Shown here in pieces: positions 15,209-22,011 of a DNA stretch of 27,473 nt; within the stretch, counting starts at the first letter, position 1; each line of letters starts with the position of its first letter. The stretch is from JAVHYG01 sp040390025 (GTDB lineage: Bacteria; Pseudomonadota; Gammaproteobacteria; Diplorickettsiales; Diplorickettsiaceae). A program made the translations under genes and the position numbers. The DNA lies in the NCBI GenBank assembly GCA_040390025.1, contig JAZJZD010000022.1, positions 1 through 27,473 of the forward strand. The letters are read 5' to 3'. Under the pieces are notes generated by a model. The model did not search any database, was not told the DNA's origin, and worked only from the letters and a program-made list of their open reading frames with translations.

Positions 15209-15838
15209 ATGGAAATTTATTTTTTAATGACGGGATTCATTTTTTTAGTTGATCTTGATGGCACACTAACACGATCCGAACTTTTGCCACTTATTGCGAA
15301 GCGATTTAATTTAGAAAAAAGTATTGCAGATTTAACCTATCAATGTGTATGGGGAAAAATTCCTTTTGCAGAAGGTTTTTTGCGAAGAATTGATATGTTG
15401 AAATCTATTCCTATCAGTCATATAAAAGAAATAATAGATACGGTGGTTCTTAATGAAAGTTTAGTTAGTTTTATGCAGCATAATGTAGATAGTTGTTATA
15501 TCGTCACAGGAAATTTAGATGTTTGGGTAAAGCCCTTATGTGATAAATTGAAAATTCCTTCATTTACTTCAATAGCTATCCACGAAAATAATTTTATTCA
15601 AGGCGTTAAATCTGTTTTAAATAAAAGGGATATTATTCAGAAATTAAAAAAAAATTTTTCGGCTAAGCGATTTATTGCGATTGGTGAAGGACATAATGAT
15701 GCTGAAATGATGGAGCTGGCAGATGTGAGTATTGCATATGGTGGTGTACATGCGCCTGCAAACTCTGTTATGGAAACAGCTTCCCATGTTATTTTTGATG
15801 AAGAAACTTTATGTACTTTTCTAAAACAGTTGTCTTGA
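15209..15838 (+). CDS. HAD-superfamily phosphatase, SerB-like
   Basis: The 209-residue product has all HAD motifs. FLVDLDGTLT carries the nucleophile Asp15 and acid/base Asp17. IVTGNLD (motif II, Thr100) is followed by a Lys in the KRDIIQKLKK region (motif III). IAIGEGHNDAEMMELAD (motif IV, Asp164 region) is the Mg2+ site. The helical cap between motifs I and II and the overall length resemble phosphoserine phosphatase, but the substrate cannot be read from sequence. In this setting it may dephosphorylate a head-group precursor. The ATG at 15209 is used here, but the ATG at 15227 (MTGFIFLVD) is equally possible; neither has a ribosome binding site. It overlaps the next gene by 28 bases, so the cluster is tightly coupled. 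Confidence 0.8.
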   Translation: MEIYFLMTGFIFLVDLDGTLTRSELLPLIAKRFNLEKSIADLTYQCVWGKIPFAEGFLRRIDMLKSIPISHIKEIIDTVVLNESLVSFMQHNVDSCYIVTGNLDVWVKPLCDKLKIPSFTSIAIHENNFIQGVKSVLNKRDIIQKLKKNFSAKRFIAIGEGHNDAEMMELADVSIAYGGVHAPANSVMETASHVIFDEETLCTFLKQLS

Positions 15839-16524
15839 ATTGTGCAGGACTAGGTAGTCGTTTAGGTCTCGGGAAGACAAAGGCGCTGATTAACTTAGAG
15901 GGGAAACCTTTAATTCATTGGCAATTAGATATGCTGAAAAATATACAGGATGTCCGTATTGTTGTTGGTTTTGAAGCGCAAGAAGTTATTAATACGGTTT
16001 TAGCGATACGTAAGGACGTTTTATTTGTATTTAACCATAATTATAGTTCAACTAAGACTGGCGCTAGCTTAGCATTAGGAGCACTGCATAGTAATAATTT
16101 TATTGTTTCATTAGATGGTGATTTATTAGTACATCCCGAAGATTTTAATTATTTTTTATCATTTGAAGAAGAGTGTTTAGCCTATACTGAAATTAATACA
16201 GAAGAACCCTGTTATATTCAGCTTGAAAATAAAAATAATAAACAATATATAACACGATTTAACCCCTTAAAAAAATCTAATTATGAATGGAATGGATTAG
16301 CGCAAATACATGCTTCAAAAATAAAGGCTACTAATGCACATGTCTATGAAATGCTTATACCTTTTTTGCCTTTACGAGCCATTAGAATAAGAACCCAAGA
16401 AATTGATACCCTCTCCGATTATGAAAAAGCAGTATATTGGCTAAGAAAAACGTATCTAGAAAATACTGAGGAAAAATATGTTGAGCAAGGAAAAAATTGC
16501 GAAATTTTGGGAAGGACGTTCTGA
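15811..16524 (+). CDS. Nucleotidyltransferase (sugar-nucleotide / phosphocholine cytidylyltransferase type)
   Basis: The 237-residue product is a Rossmann-type NTP transferase. The N-terminal signature AGLGSRLGLGKTKALINLEG contains the nucleotide-binding Gly-rich loop and the catalytic Lys. GKPLIHWQLDMLKNI follows, and SLDGDLLVHPEDF (Asp102, Asp104) supplies the metal site. Its short length fits the LicC-like or PntC-like cytidylyltransferases that activate small phosphorylated alcohols or phosphonates better than the longer sugar-1-phosphate enzymes. The substrate is not certain. It overlaps both the HAD gene upstream and the methyltransferase gene downstream (47 bases), which suggests translational coupling in one pathway. 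Activation of a head group to its CDP form is a reasonable inference. Confidence 0.78.
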   Translation: MYFSKTVVLNCAGLGSRLGLGKTKALINLEGKPLIHWQLDMLKNIQDVRIVVGFEAQEVINTVLAIRKDVLFVFNHNYSSTKTGASLALGALHSNNFIVSLDGDLLVHPEDFNYFLSFEEECLAYTEINTEEPCYIQLENKNNKQYITRFNPLKKSNYEWNGLAQIHASKIKATNAHVYEMLIPFLPLRAIRIRTQEIDTLSDYEKAVYWLRKTYLENTEEKYVEQGKNCEILGRTF

Positions 16525-17110
16525 AATCAAAGATCCACGATTAGCAACGCATTTTAAGCACGATGATACATTGGACTACGATTTTGATTTTATTTTAAAG
16601 CATACTAATTCTAGTTCTTGTGTATTAGATTTAGGTTGTGGAACGGGTGCGATTGTTAATAAGCTTGAATCTTATGTGACCAAAATTGTGGCCGTCGATA
16701 AAAATGAAAATTTTTTAAAATGTTGTATTGATTCGCCAAAAATAATAAAAAAAGTGGCCGATCTTCCTTACTATGAAGATAGTAATCAATATGATTTGAT
16801 CGTAATTTTTGGCGTTTTGAACTATTTAAATGATGAGGAAGTTACTCAGCTTTATAAAACCTGTCATGATTTACTAAAAGAAGAAGGTATCTTATTAATT
16901 AAACAGACTTGTGGCATCCGTGAAAATATCATTGTAGATGGTTATTCTGAAGCTTTGGGTCAATGTTATCATGCCTTGTACCGTTCTCTTAATAACGATC
17001 GACAGTTAATTAGCAATGTTTTTTCTAATCATATTCTTGTAGATATCTATCCTGAATATCTTAACCCGTGGCCAAATACACATTTTTATGCCTTTATAGT
17101 AGAAAAATAA
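16478..17110 (+). CDS. Class I SAM-dependent methyltransferase
   Basis: The 210-residue product has a Rossmann methyltransferase fold. Motif I is CVLDLGCGTGAIVNKLE (about residues 48-64). The acidic end of the second strand is KIVAVDKNENFL, and motif post-I/II is YYEDSNQYDLIVIFGVLNYL. LLKEEGILLIKQTCG is the usual strand-5 segment. The acceptor cannot be told; O- or N-methylation of the cluster's product is likely. The ATG at 16478 follows AGGA at good spacing and lies inside the 3' end of the nucleotidyltransferase gene. The next gene starts 6 bases after its stop codon. Confidence 0.82.
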   Translation: MLSKEKIAKFWEGRSEIKDPRLATHFKHDDTLDYDFDFILKHTNSSSCVLDLGCGTGAIVNKLESYVTKIVAVDKNENFLKCCIDSPKIIKKVADLPYYEDSNQYDLIVIFGVLNYLNDEEVTQLYKTCHDLLKEEGILLIKQTCGIRENIIVDGYSEALGQCYHALYRSLNNDRQLISNVFSNHILVDIYPEYLNPWPNTHFYAFIVEK

Positions 17111-17115
17111 ATTTT

Positions 17116-17958
17116 ATGGTGTTATTGCTAGGAAAAATATTTAAAAAAATTAATTATTTTTTTAATAAAATAAAAGTGGTTATGTTACAGGCTTGCCATC
17201 AGGCTTACCATCATATTTACCATCAGGTTTATAATCTATCTATTAACGATTTACACAATGATTTAACTTGCAAGCGTATTTTTAGTAAAAATAAACTCGA
17301 CATTAGGTTGGATAATCCTTATTCCCCTGAAGAGGGAAGGGATCTGTTAAGTATTTATTTTAGAATAAATAAAACATTTTCTAATGCACAAAATGCTGTA
17401 ATTATTGCAAGAAGTTCTTCGCTGAATGGCTATTTGGCACCAATTATTAAATGTTTAGGTTTAAAAGCCATATCTATTTGTAAATCGTTTAATTCATTTT
17501 TACTGGCTCTACCAAAAAGTTCAGTAATCTATTCGTTGGATCCAGGATTTTCCATTTTTTTATTTAGGGACATTGCTTATTTAAAAAAACTGAGAAGTAG
17601 TTGCAAAGATGAAGTTGTTATTGCCATAAAAATTCATATTACAAATAAAAAAATTGAGAAAAATACAGTTGATAATTTCATATATAAAAATTTTTCTAAA
17701 CATAAATTTTATACTGAAAGAGAGGAAATATATTATACAGATGCTTATATACGATGGGTTTTACATGACACAGGATTTTTTGAAGTATTAGGGCCATTTA
17801 CACCCATTGGAGAAAATTATTATATAAGAAGCCGCGTAGTTGAAGAATATGGGCGTTTCAAAATTATTTCGGATAAAGCAATACACCCTTCTTTTAAAGG
17901 GCTTGCTATTTATAGAGCAAGCGTAAAAACGTTTGTTAATTATTTAGAAAATTTATGA
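17116..17958 (+). CDS. Unknown cluster protein, possibly a degenerate methyltransferase fold
   Basis: I chose the ATG at 17116 just after the methyltransferase stop codon; a start at 17068 would lie inside that gene. The 280-residue product is not recognised. The middle (NAVIIARSSSLNGYLAPIIK, then KAISICKSFNSF, then SVIYSLDPGFSIFLFRDI) follows the strand-helix rhythm of a Rossmann methyltransferase, but the glycine-rich SAM loop is missing. The end (YTDAYIRWVLHDTGFFEVLG...YYIRSRVVEEYGRF) resembles the C-terminal part of such enzymes. It may therefore be a non-catalytic partner of the preceding methyltransferase or an enzyme with another cofactor. Near the N-terminus is a four-unit tandem repeat rich in His and Tyr (residues 25-40). 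The stop codon overlaps the next ATG (ATGA). Confidence 0.65.
   Translation: MVLLLGKIFKKINYFFNKIKVVMLQACHQAYHHIYHQVYNLSINDLHNDLTCKRIFSKNKLDIRLDNPYSPEEGRDLLSIYFRINKTFSNAQNAVIIARSSSLNGYLAPIIKCLGLKAISICKSFNSFLLALPKSSVIYSLDPGFSIFLFRDIAYLKKLRSSCKDEVVIAIKIHITNKKIEKNTVDNFIYKNFSKHKFYTEREEIYYTDAYIRWVLHDTGFFEVLGPFTPIGENYYIRSRVVEEYGRFKIISDKAIHPSFKGLAIYRASVKTFVNYLENL
17188..17235 (+). repeat. Four tandem 12-base units encoding a His/Tyr-rich segment
   Basis: The units read CAGGCTTGCCAT, CAGGCTTACCAT, CATATTTACCAT and CAGGTTTATAAT, encoding QACH, QAYH, HIYH and QVYN. This is an in-frame coding microsatellite within the unknown cluster gene. It may vary in copy number between strains and the His/Cys side chains could bind metal. 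Confidence 0.7.
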
Positions 17959-18938
17959 GTGAAGAAACATTATATGTTTTTACCGGAGTGGCGGGGGAAT
18001 ATGCTTTAAAACCAATAGCCGATTTTTTAAGATCGCGACAGTGTCAATGTTTAGAAGTTGACTTCAGTTCAATAAATTTTAATTTGTCTGATTGGAAACG
18101 TTTGACGAAACGAAAGATTGTATTTATAACGAGTTCGCATTTGGAAGCAGGAAAAGAGCGTGTTGAACACGTTTCGGAAAATTCTCTTAGATTCTCGCCT
18201 ACTATAATTGCTCCGTTGGAATTATTAGATATTCTAAAGCCCGTTAAATCTATTTATGTTCCTCATGATTTAACAACACCCCTTGGATATTATGAATGGA
18301 AGTTTATCGATCAATTTGATTTATTTTTTAATCCAATTGCATCTTTTCCTGTTTATTCGAATTTAATAGAAACCAAAGAGTTAGGATGGATAAACTACAA
18401 TCCAAAAATAAAAACTTTACCAAAGAATTTTGTTCCTAAAAAAAAAATAATTTTTGTTTCGATATTTATTTATTTGCAAAATATATATGGCTTACAAGGA
18501 TTGTTTAACTATTTTGCTCCATTATTAGACGAAGACACAGCCATTAAATTTCCGTTATGGGGTAACCATAAAACAGTAGAGGCTTATTTTCGGGAGAATA
18601 GCTCAGTTCAAGTGTGCGAAGCACATTGGAGTTCTATTGAGCTAATGCAGCAGTTTGATGTTGTTATCGGTAATCATGTATCTTCGGTCTTAACAGAAGC
18701 CGCTTTTTTAAATAAAAAAGTTTTTTGTTTAGAAAGTAATATTGCAACTCCCTATCCTAATTATCAACGTAGCTTTTTAGGATATTTGCCTAACTTACAA
18801 TTTTTCCCCTATTTTGATCCTCAGGCTAGACATCCTTTAAATCGTTTTCTGGAGTTTACGCCGTTAAAGAAATTAGTTGCTGAAGAGTTGCTAAAACCAT
18901 TTGATTTTGAGCAAGCATTTGAATTAATTACTAGCTAG
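17955..18938 (+). CDS. GT-B-like glycosyl- or glycerophospho-transferase
   Basis: The 327-residue product has two-domain GT-B character. The N-terminal half starts YVFTGVAGEYALKPIADFL and includes SIYVPHDLTTPLGYYEW, with a His-Asp pair. The C-terminal half carries the donor-binding style segment LMQQFDVVIGNHVSSVLTEAAFLNKKVFCLE. That segment resembles the C-terminal region of CDP-glycerol glycerophosphotransferases and UDP-GlcNAc 2-epimerase-like enzymes, where a Ser/Thr-Glu-Ala motif binds the nucleotide. No membrane helix is evident, so it may act at the inner face of the membrane. As the last gene in the cluster it is the likely transferase for the nucleotide-activated group. The substrate is unknown. 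Confidence 0.6.
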   Translation: MSEETLYVFTGVAGEYALKPIADFLRSRQCQCLEVDFSSINFNLSDWKRLTKRKIVFITSSHLEAGKERVEHVSENSLRFSPTIIAPLELLDILKPVKSIYVPHDLTTPLGYYEWKFIDQFDLFFNPIASFPVYSNLIETKELGWINYNPKIKTLPKNFVPKKKIIFVSIFIYLQNIYGLQGLFNYFAPLLDEDTAIKFPLWGNHKTVEAYFRENSSVQVCEAHWSSIELMQQFDVVIGNHVSSVLTEAAFLNKKVFCLESNIATPYPNYQRSFLGYLPNLQFFPYFDPQARHPLNRFLEFTPLKKLVAEELLKPFDFEQAFELITS

Positions 18939-18976
18939 TCTTCTCCTATGGAGACCCTCTCCGAGTCAATGGGTAC

Positions 18977-19005
18977 TTGTTAGCTCATTTTTTTTCTGGT
19001 ATAGA
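18977..19005 (+). promoter_or_regulatory. Predicted promoter of sua5
   Basis: TTGTTA (18977-18982) and TATAGA (19000-19005) have a 17-base spacer and lie 30 bases before the sua5 ATG at 19035. The inverted pair TTAGCT...AGCTAA overlaps this region. The prediction rests on sequence match only. Confidence 0.45.
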
Positions 19006-19034
19006 AAGCTAAATGAATAAAATAACTATGGACT

Positions 19035-19970
19035 ATGCTTTGTAAAGACCAAATAAAAAAGATTGTAAGCTCATTGAAGGAGGGGGGGATAATTGCCTTT
19101 CCTACGGAGACGGTATACGCCCTAGCGGGCGATGCTAGAAATCTATCCACTATAAAGAAGATTTTTAAGTTTAAAAATCGTCCTTTAAGTCAACCCTTAA
19201 GTGTTTTACTCCCTGAAAATCCAAACCTTGAAGCATGGGCTGGCGATATTTCCCCTATGGGGCGAAGACTAGCTAATTATTTTTGGCCTGGGCCTTTAAC
19301 CCTAATTTTAAATAAAAAGCCATCTGTTTTCACGGAGCTAACAGGGGGGCAATCTAAAATCGGTTTACGTGTGCCGGATCATGCTATTGCGCAAAGCCTA
19401 TTGAAGGCATTTGCTGGCGGTTTGGCAGCCCCTTCGGCTAATCGTTCTTCCCATCTTAGCCCAACACAAGCAATACATGTACGAGAAGAATTTGGCGAAC
19501 AACTGGATGTTATCGTTGATGGAGGAGAGTGTCCTATTGGTGTTGAGTCGACAATTGTAGATGTTTCAGCCATGACTCCGAAAATATTAAGGTTAGGCGC
19601 AATTTCACAGCGCGAGATAGAAAATATAATCAATTGCGAAATTATTCAGGATTTACAGGTTTCAACTTCGCATATAGGATTGGCATGCCAACAGATAACC
19701 TCCGTTGGCTTGCAAAAAGTTGTTTACAACTATTTAAATCAAGGAAAGTCAGTTACTGTATTGGCACGTCATTCTGTAACCATGACTCATGAAAATTTGT
19801 TTTGGATAACTATGCCCTCAGATGCCAATCTTTATGGACAAGTCTTATATAAGCATTTACGCGAGGCTGAACAAAATTCAACGGATAAAATTTTAATTGA
19901 AGCCGTTCCAGCGAGTGAAAATTGGTCTGGGGTACAAACAGTATTAGAGAAATATACCGCTCGTATCTGA
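19035..19970 (+). CDS. sua5: Threonylcarbamoyl-AMP synthase (Sua5 type)
   Basis: This enzyme makes threonylcarbamoyl-AMP for the universal t6A37 modification of tRNAs that read ANN codons. The 311-residue product has a YrdC domain (about 1-195) with GGIIAFPTETVYALAGDA, the KNRP loop (47-50), FWPGPLTLIL, GLRVPDH, APSANRSSHLSPT (Ser134-Asn136) and VESTIVD. A C-terminal Sua5 domain (about 220-305) follows. The linker lacks the usual GMKYRHYAP motif that closes the active site, so the form is divergent. The C-terminus ends Tyr-Thr-Ala-Arg-Ile-stop, and those codons come from repeat copy D rather than from a normal Sua5 end. A run of seven G lies in codons for Gly17-Gly18. No ribosome binding site is clear. 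Confidence 0.9.
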   Translation: MLCKDQIKKIVSSLKEGGIIAFPTETVYALAGDARNLSTIKKIFKFKNRPLSQPLSVLLPENPNLEAWAGDISPMGRRLANYFWPGPLTLILNKKPSVFTELTGGQSKIGLRVPDHAIAQSLLKAFAGGLAAPSANRSSHLSPTQAIHVREEFGEQLDVIVDGGECPIGVESTIVDVSAMTPKILRLGAISQREIENIINCEIIQDLQVSTSHIGLACQQITSVGLQKVVYNYLNQGKSVTVLARHSVTMTHENLFWITMPSDANLYGQVLYKHLREAEQNSTDKILIEAVPASENWSGVQTVLEKYTARI

Positions 19971-20006
19971 AGATGCTATCTTTTAAATTTATGATGCAAT
20001 AGGTAT
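19953..20006. repeat. Palindromic repeat, copy D (hairpin 4 only, degenerate)
   Basis: TATACCGCTCGTATCTGAAG (19953-19972) is the reverse complement of the end of copy C with one mismatch. The partner arm is decayed but ends in GGTAT (20002-20006). It overlaps the last 18 bases of sua5 and supplies its stop codon. Its orientation relative to the gene is the same as copy A relative to ctaA. Confidence 0.75.
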
Positions 20007-20071
20007 GTTCCGTTGCTTAGGCTCCTTAACTCCTTCCAAGTTCAAATTTAGCTTTCTCGTTTATGGATTTT

Positions 20072-20100
20072 TTAGTTAAAGTAAGCTAGATTGATAGAAT
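20072..20100 (+). promoter_or_regulatory. Predicted promoter of the DUF5993-dsbB pair
   Basis: TTAGTT (20072-20077) and TAGAAT (20095-20100) have a 17-base spacer, 22 bases before the small gene at 20122. The -35 box is weak; the -10 box is good. Confidence 0.4.
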
Positions 20101-20121
20101 CATTTGCTGAAATAATGGCCT

Positions 20122-20274
20122 ATGCTAGCACTATTTTTTATCTATAGTATTTGTGTATTACTCGCCTGGTTTAAGCAGAGACAACTTGCTATTGGCTTAT
20201 TTATTTTCTTTTTAATAGCAACAACCTTTGTGTTTTTGCATCTTCTTACTAACCAGTTAAGCCTCGAGTTTTAA
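20122..20274 (+). CDS. Small membrane protein, DUF5993-like, partner of DsbB
   Basis: A 50-codon frame begins MLALFFIYSICVLLAWFKQR and ends NQLSLEF. It has two membrane helices with a short basic turn (FKQRQ) between them. The Ala-Trp-x-x-x-Arg turn, the FLHLLT segment and the Leu-x-Phe end match my memory of the DUF5993 family, short proteins usually encoded directly before a DsbB-type gene. Here dsbB starts 7 bases after its stop codon. It probably works with or stabilises DsbB in the inner membrane, though no function is established. The ATG at 20122 lacks a strong ribosome binding site; an earlier out-of-frame ATG at 20115 meets an early stop. Confidence 0.65.
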   Translation: MLALFFIYSICVLLAWFKQRQLAIGLFIFFLIATTFVFLHLLTNQLSLEF

Positions 20275-20281
20275 GGAACTT

Positions 20282-20872
20282 ATGGAACCCTTTAAAGTCG
20301 CTAGAATTATTAAGGTTCTTAATGCAATTGATGCATTAGGGCTTGGTTTTCTGTTGATTATCGCATTTGCAATGCAGATAATTTTGCACGAACTACCTTG
20401 TCCTTTATGTATATTGCAACGCATTGGAATTTTGGCAATTGCTTTTGGGTTTTTACTAAATGTTCAATTTAAGATACACCCAGGACACTATACGCTCTCA
20501 TTGCTGGCGGCGTTGCTAACAGCAGCAATGTCAGTACGACAAATATTTCTGCATGTTATACCCGGCGATCCAGGCTATGGTTTCCCTTTCTTGGGAATAC
20601 ATTTGTATACCTGGGTTTTTCTTTTATGCGTCGCAGTGATTATTTATATTGCTATTATTTTTAGTATATCTCCCCAATATTCGGATGTGCATGAAAGCCA
20701 ACTCAAAGGTAAGACTTTGCAAGTATTAACACATCTTGCTTTTGCTGTAGTATTTCTTTTGACTATATTTAATGGTATTTCTACTTATCTTGAATGTGGA
20801 TTTAAACCTTGCCCTGAAAATCCTATCAAATATGAAATTCAATTAGTAGAAACTCATTCTGCACATACTTAG
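20282..20872 (+). CDS. dsbB: Disulfide bond formation protein B (variant DsbB)
   Basis: DsbB reoxidises the periplasmic oxidase DsbA and passes electrons to quinone. The 196-residue product has the first redox pair as CPLC (Cys40, Cys43) in ELPCPLCILQRIG at the start of the second helix, as in all DsbB proteins. The conserved RQIFLHVIPGDPGYGFPFLGIHLYTW region lies in the later periplasmic loop but contains no Cys. The second Cys pair (Cys172, Cys177 in LECGFKPCPENP) lies instead after the fifth membrane helix. This is unlike E. coli DsbB, where the second pair is in the loop between helices 3 and 4, and may mark the subgroup that pairs with DUF5993. AAGGA precedes the ATG. Confidence 0.88.
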   Translation: MEPFKVARIIKVLNAIDALGLGFLLIIAFAMQIILHELPCPLCILQRIGILAIAFGFLLNVQFKIHPGHYTLSLLAALLTAAMSVRQIFLHVIPGDPGYGFPFLGIHLYTWVFLLCVAVIIYIAIIFSISPQYSDVHESQLKGKTLQVLTHLAFAVVFLLTIFNGISTYLECGFKPCPENPIKYEIQLVETHSAHT

Positions 20873-20950
20873 TATTTTTTCTATTATAGGCGTTGTTGTT
20901 TAGTTCTTAAACTTAACGCATTTTTTATTTCTAATTAATTTTTGTTTAAT

Positions 20951-21010
20951 AATTGATCCTTAAAATATTAAGAAATTAATTCACTTTACTTTCTTAACTA
21001 AGGATCAATT
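20951..21010 (+). promoter_or_regulatory. Long inverted repeat that contains the ribosome binding site of the next gene
   Basis: AATTGATCCTTA (20951-20962) and TAAGGATCAATT (20999-21010) are perfect 12-bp complements separated by 36 AT-rich bases. The right arm includes AAGGA, the only good ribosome binding site for the ATG at 21013. In the mRNA the stem would hide this site. It could be a thermosensor or ligand- or protein-controlled translational switch, or in DNA a binding site for a dimeric regulator. Confidence 0.5.
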
Positions 21011-21012
21011 TT

Positions 21013-21933
21013 ATGCCAGTAGAATCAGGAAATACGTTTATAAGAAAAATAGCAGGATCTCTTAGAAGAAAAAAGACGGAAAAGACGGTCTTAAATAAGG
21101 AAGGCTCTAGTAAGCAGACCCAAGAAAATAAGCCTGAATATATTAAATTTGTAAAATCCGCTGAGCCTTGTGTAAATGAATTATTAATAGAATCTTTTAT
21201 TAAACAATTAAGTTTCACTATTTTAGAAAACAAACCAAATGAAAAAAATATATCGAAATATAAAGGCTTAGGATTTCTTATTTTTGTAACAAGCGTTTTT
21301 TTCGGGTTTGATCGGGAAATAAAAATAAAACTAATTGATCCTCAAAATCACATAATGGAGCTTGAATTCGATGTAACAGGATTACAGTTTAATCAATCAT
21401 CGATTATAAATTCGGATATTATTGATGGTTTTGTTGCCGGAGAAAATTCTATTCAGCAACTCTATTTCCCACCTAAGACGCAAGGTTCTTCTCTTGAAGC
21501 AACAAATTCTTCGGATCGGGTAGAGCCGGGTAGTAACGACTGGGCAACATTTCGAATTGAATGTAATAAAGCTATACATTATATTCTTGGTTTATCTCAG
21601 CAACATATAAAAGACATGATTCCAGAAGAATTGAATAAGCTGGAAAATGTTGAGGTTAAATTGGATGAATGGGTTGAAGTTATATTAGCAAAACAAAATA
21701 CTCTGTACCAAGCTGTACTTAAAAGTATGGAATATACGAGATATAACCTTACTTTAAAGGCATCTAATCCTATAACCCGTGAAAATATGAAATCGACTAT
21801 TGGAACTCTTTATAGACAGAGTCAGTTTTTTGAATGCGAATCAGGCAAAACTATACCTGTTGTTAATCGAGTTGAATTAGAGGGGTTTAATAACAATAAC
21901 CCAGTTTCTAATCCTGTTTATCGGCTTTTTTAA
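21013..21933 (+). CDS. Hypothetical protein, candidate secreted effector
   Basis: The product is 306 residues of unknown family. It starts with a Lys/Arg-rich stretch (FIRKIAGSLRRKKTEKT), followed by a possible globular part with a hydrophobic segment (LGFLIFVTSVFFGFD) and a beta-rich region (IKIKLIDPQNHIMELEFDVTG). The second half is helical and has four or five Tyr/Asn-rich segments. No signal peptide is present. It is strongly AT-rich like the block at 256-5852 and lies alone between dsbB and oxyR. It has AAGGA before its ATG inside the long inverted repeat. A host-interaction role is possible but not shown. Confidence 0.65.
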   Translation: MPVESGNTFIRKIAGSLRRKKTEKTVLNKEGSSKQTQENKPEYIKFVKSAEPCVNELLIESFIKQLSFTILENKPNEKNISKYKGLGFLIFVTSVFFGFDREIKIKLIDPQNHIMELEFDVTGLQFNQSSIINSDIIDGFVAGENSIQQLYFPPKTQGSSLEATNSSDRVEPGSNDWATFRIECNKAIHYILGLSQQHIKDMIPEELNKLENVEVKLDEWVEVILAKQNTLYQAVLKSMEYTRYNLTLKASNPITRENMKSTIGTLYRQSQFFECESGKTIPVVNRVELEGFNNNNPVSNPVYRLF

Positions 21934-21962
21934 TTATAAAAATATTGGACATTTTTCTATAT

Positions 21963-21983
21963 ATTTAGAAAAATTTTCTAAAT
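21963..21983. promoter_or_regulatory. Inverted repeat upstream of oxyR
   Basis: ATTTAGAAAA (21963-21972) and TTTTCTAAAT (21974-21983) form a perfect 10-bp inverted repeat with a one-base centre, 29 bases before the oxyR ATG. It could be an autoregulatory operator of the LysR-type protein or the weak terminator of the preceding gene. Confidence 0.4.
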
Positions 21984-22011
21984 TTCTATTTTAGTTTATT
22001 TTTAAAGGATC

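Noticed and set aside
17797..17813. ACACCCATTGG-like match to the left end of the modular repeat
   Set aside because: It lies in coding sequence (GPFTPIGENYY) of the cluster gene with none of the other repeat parts; chance similarity.
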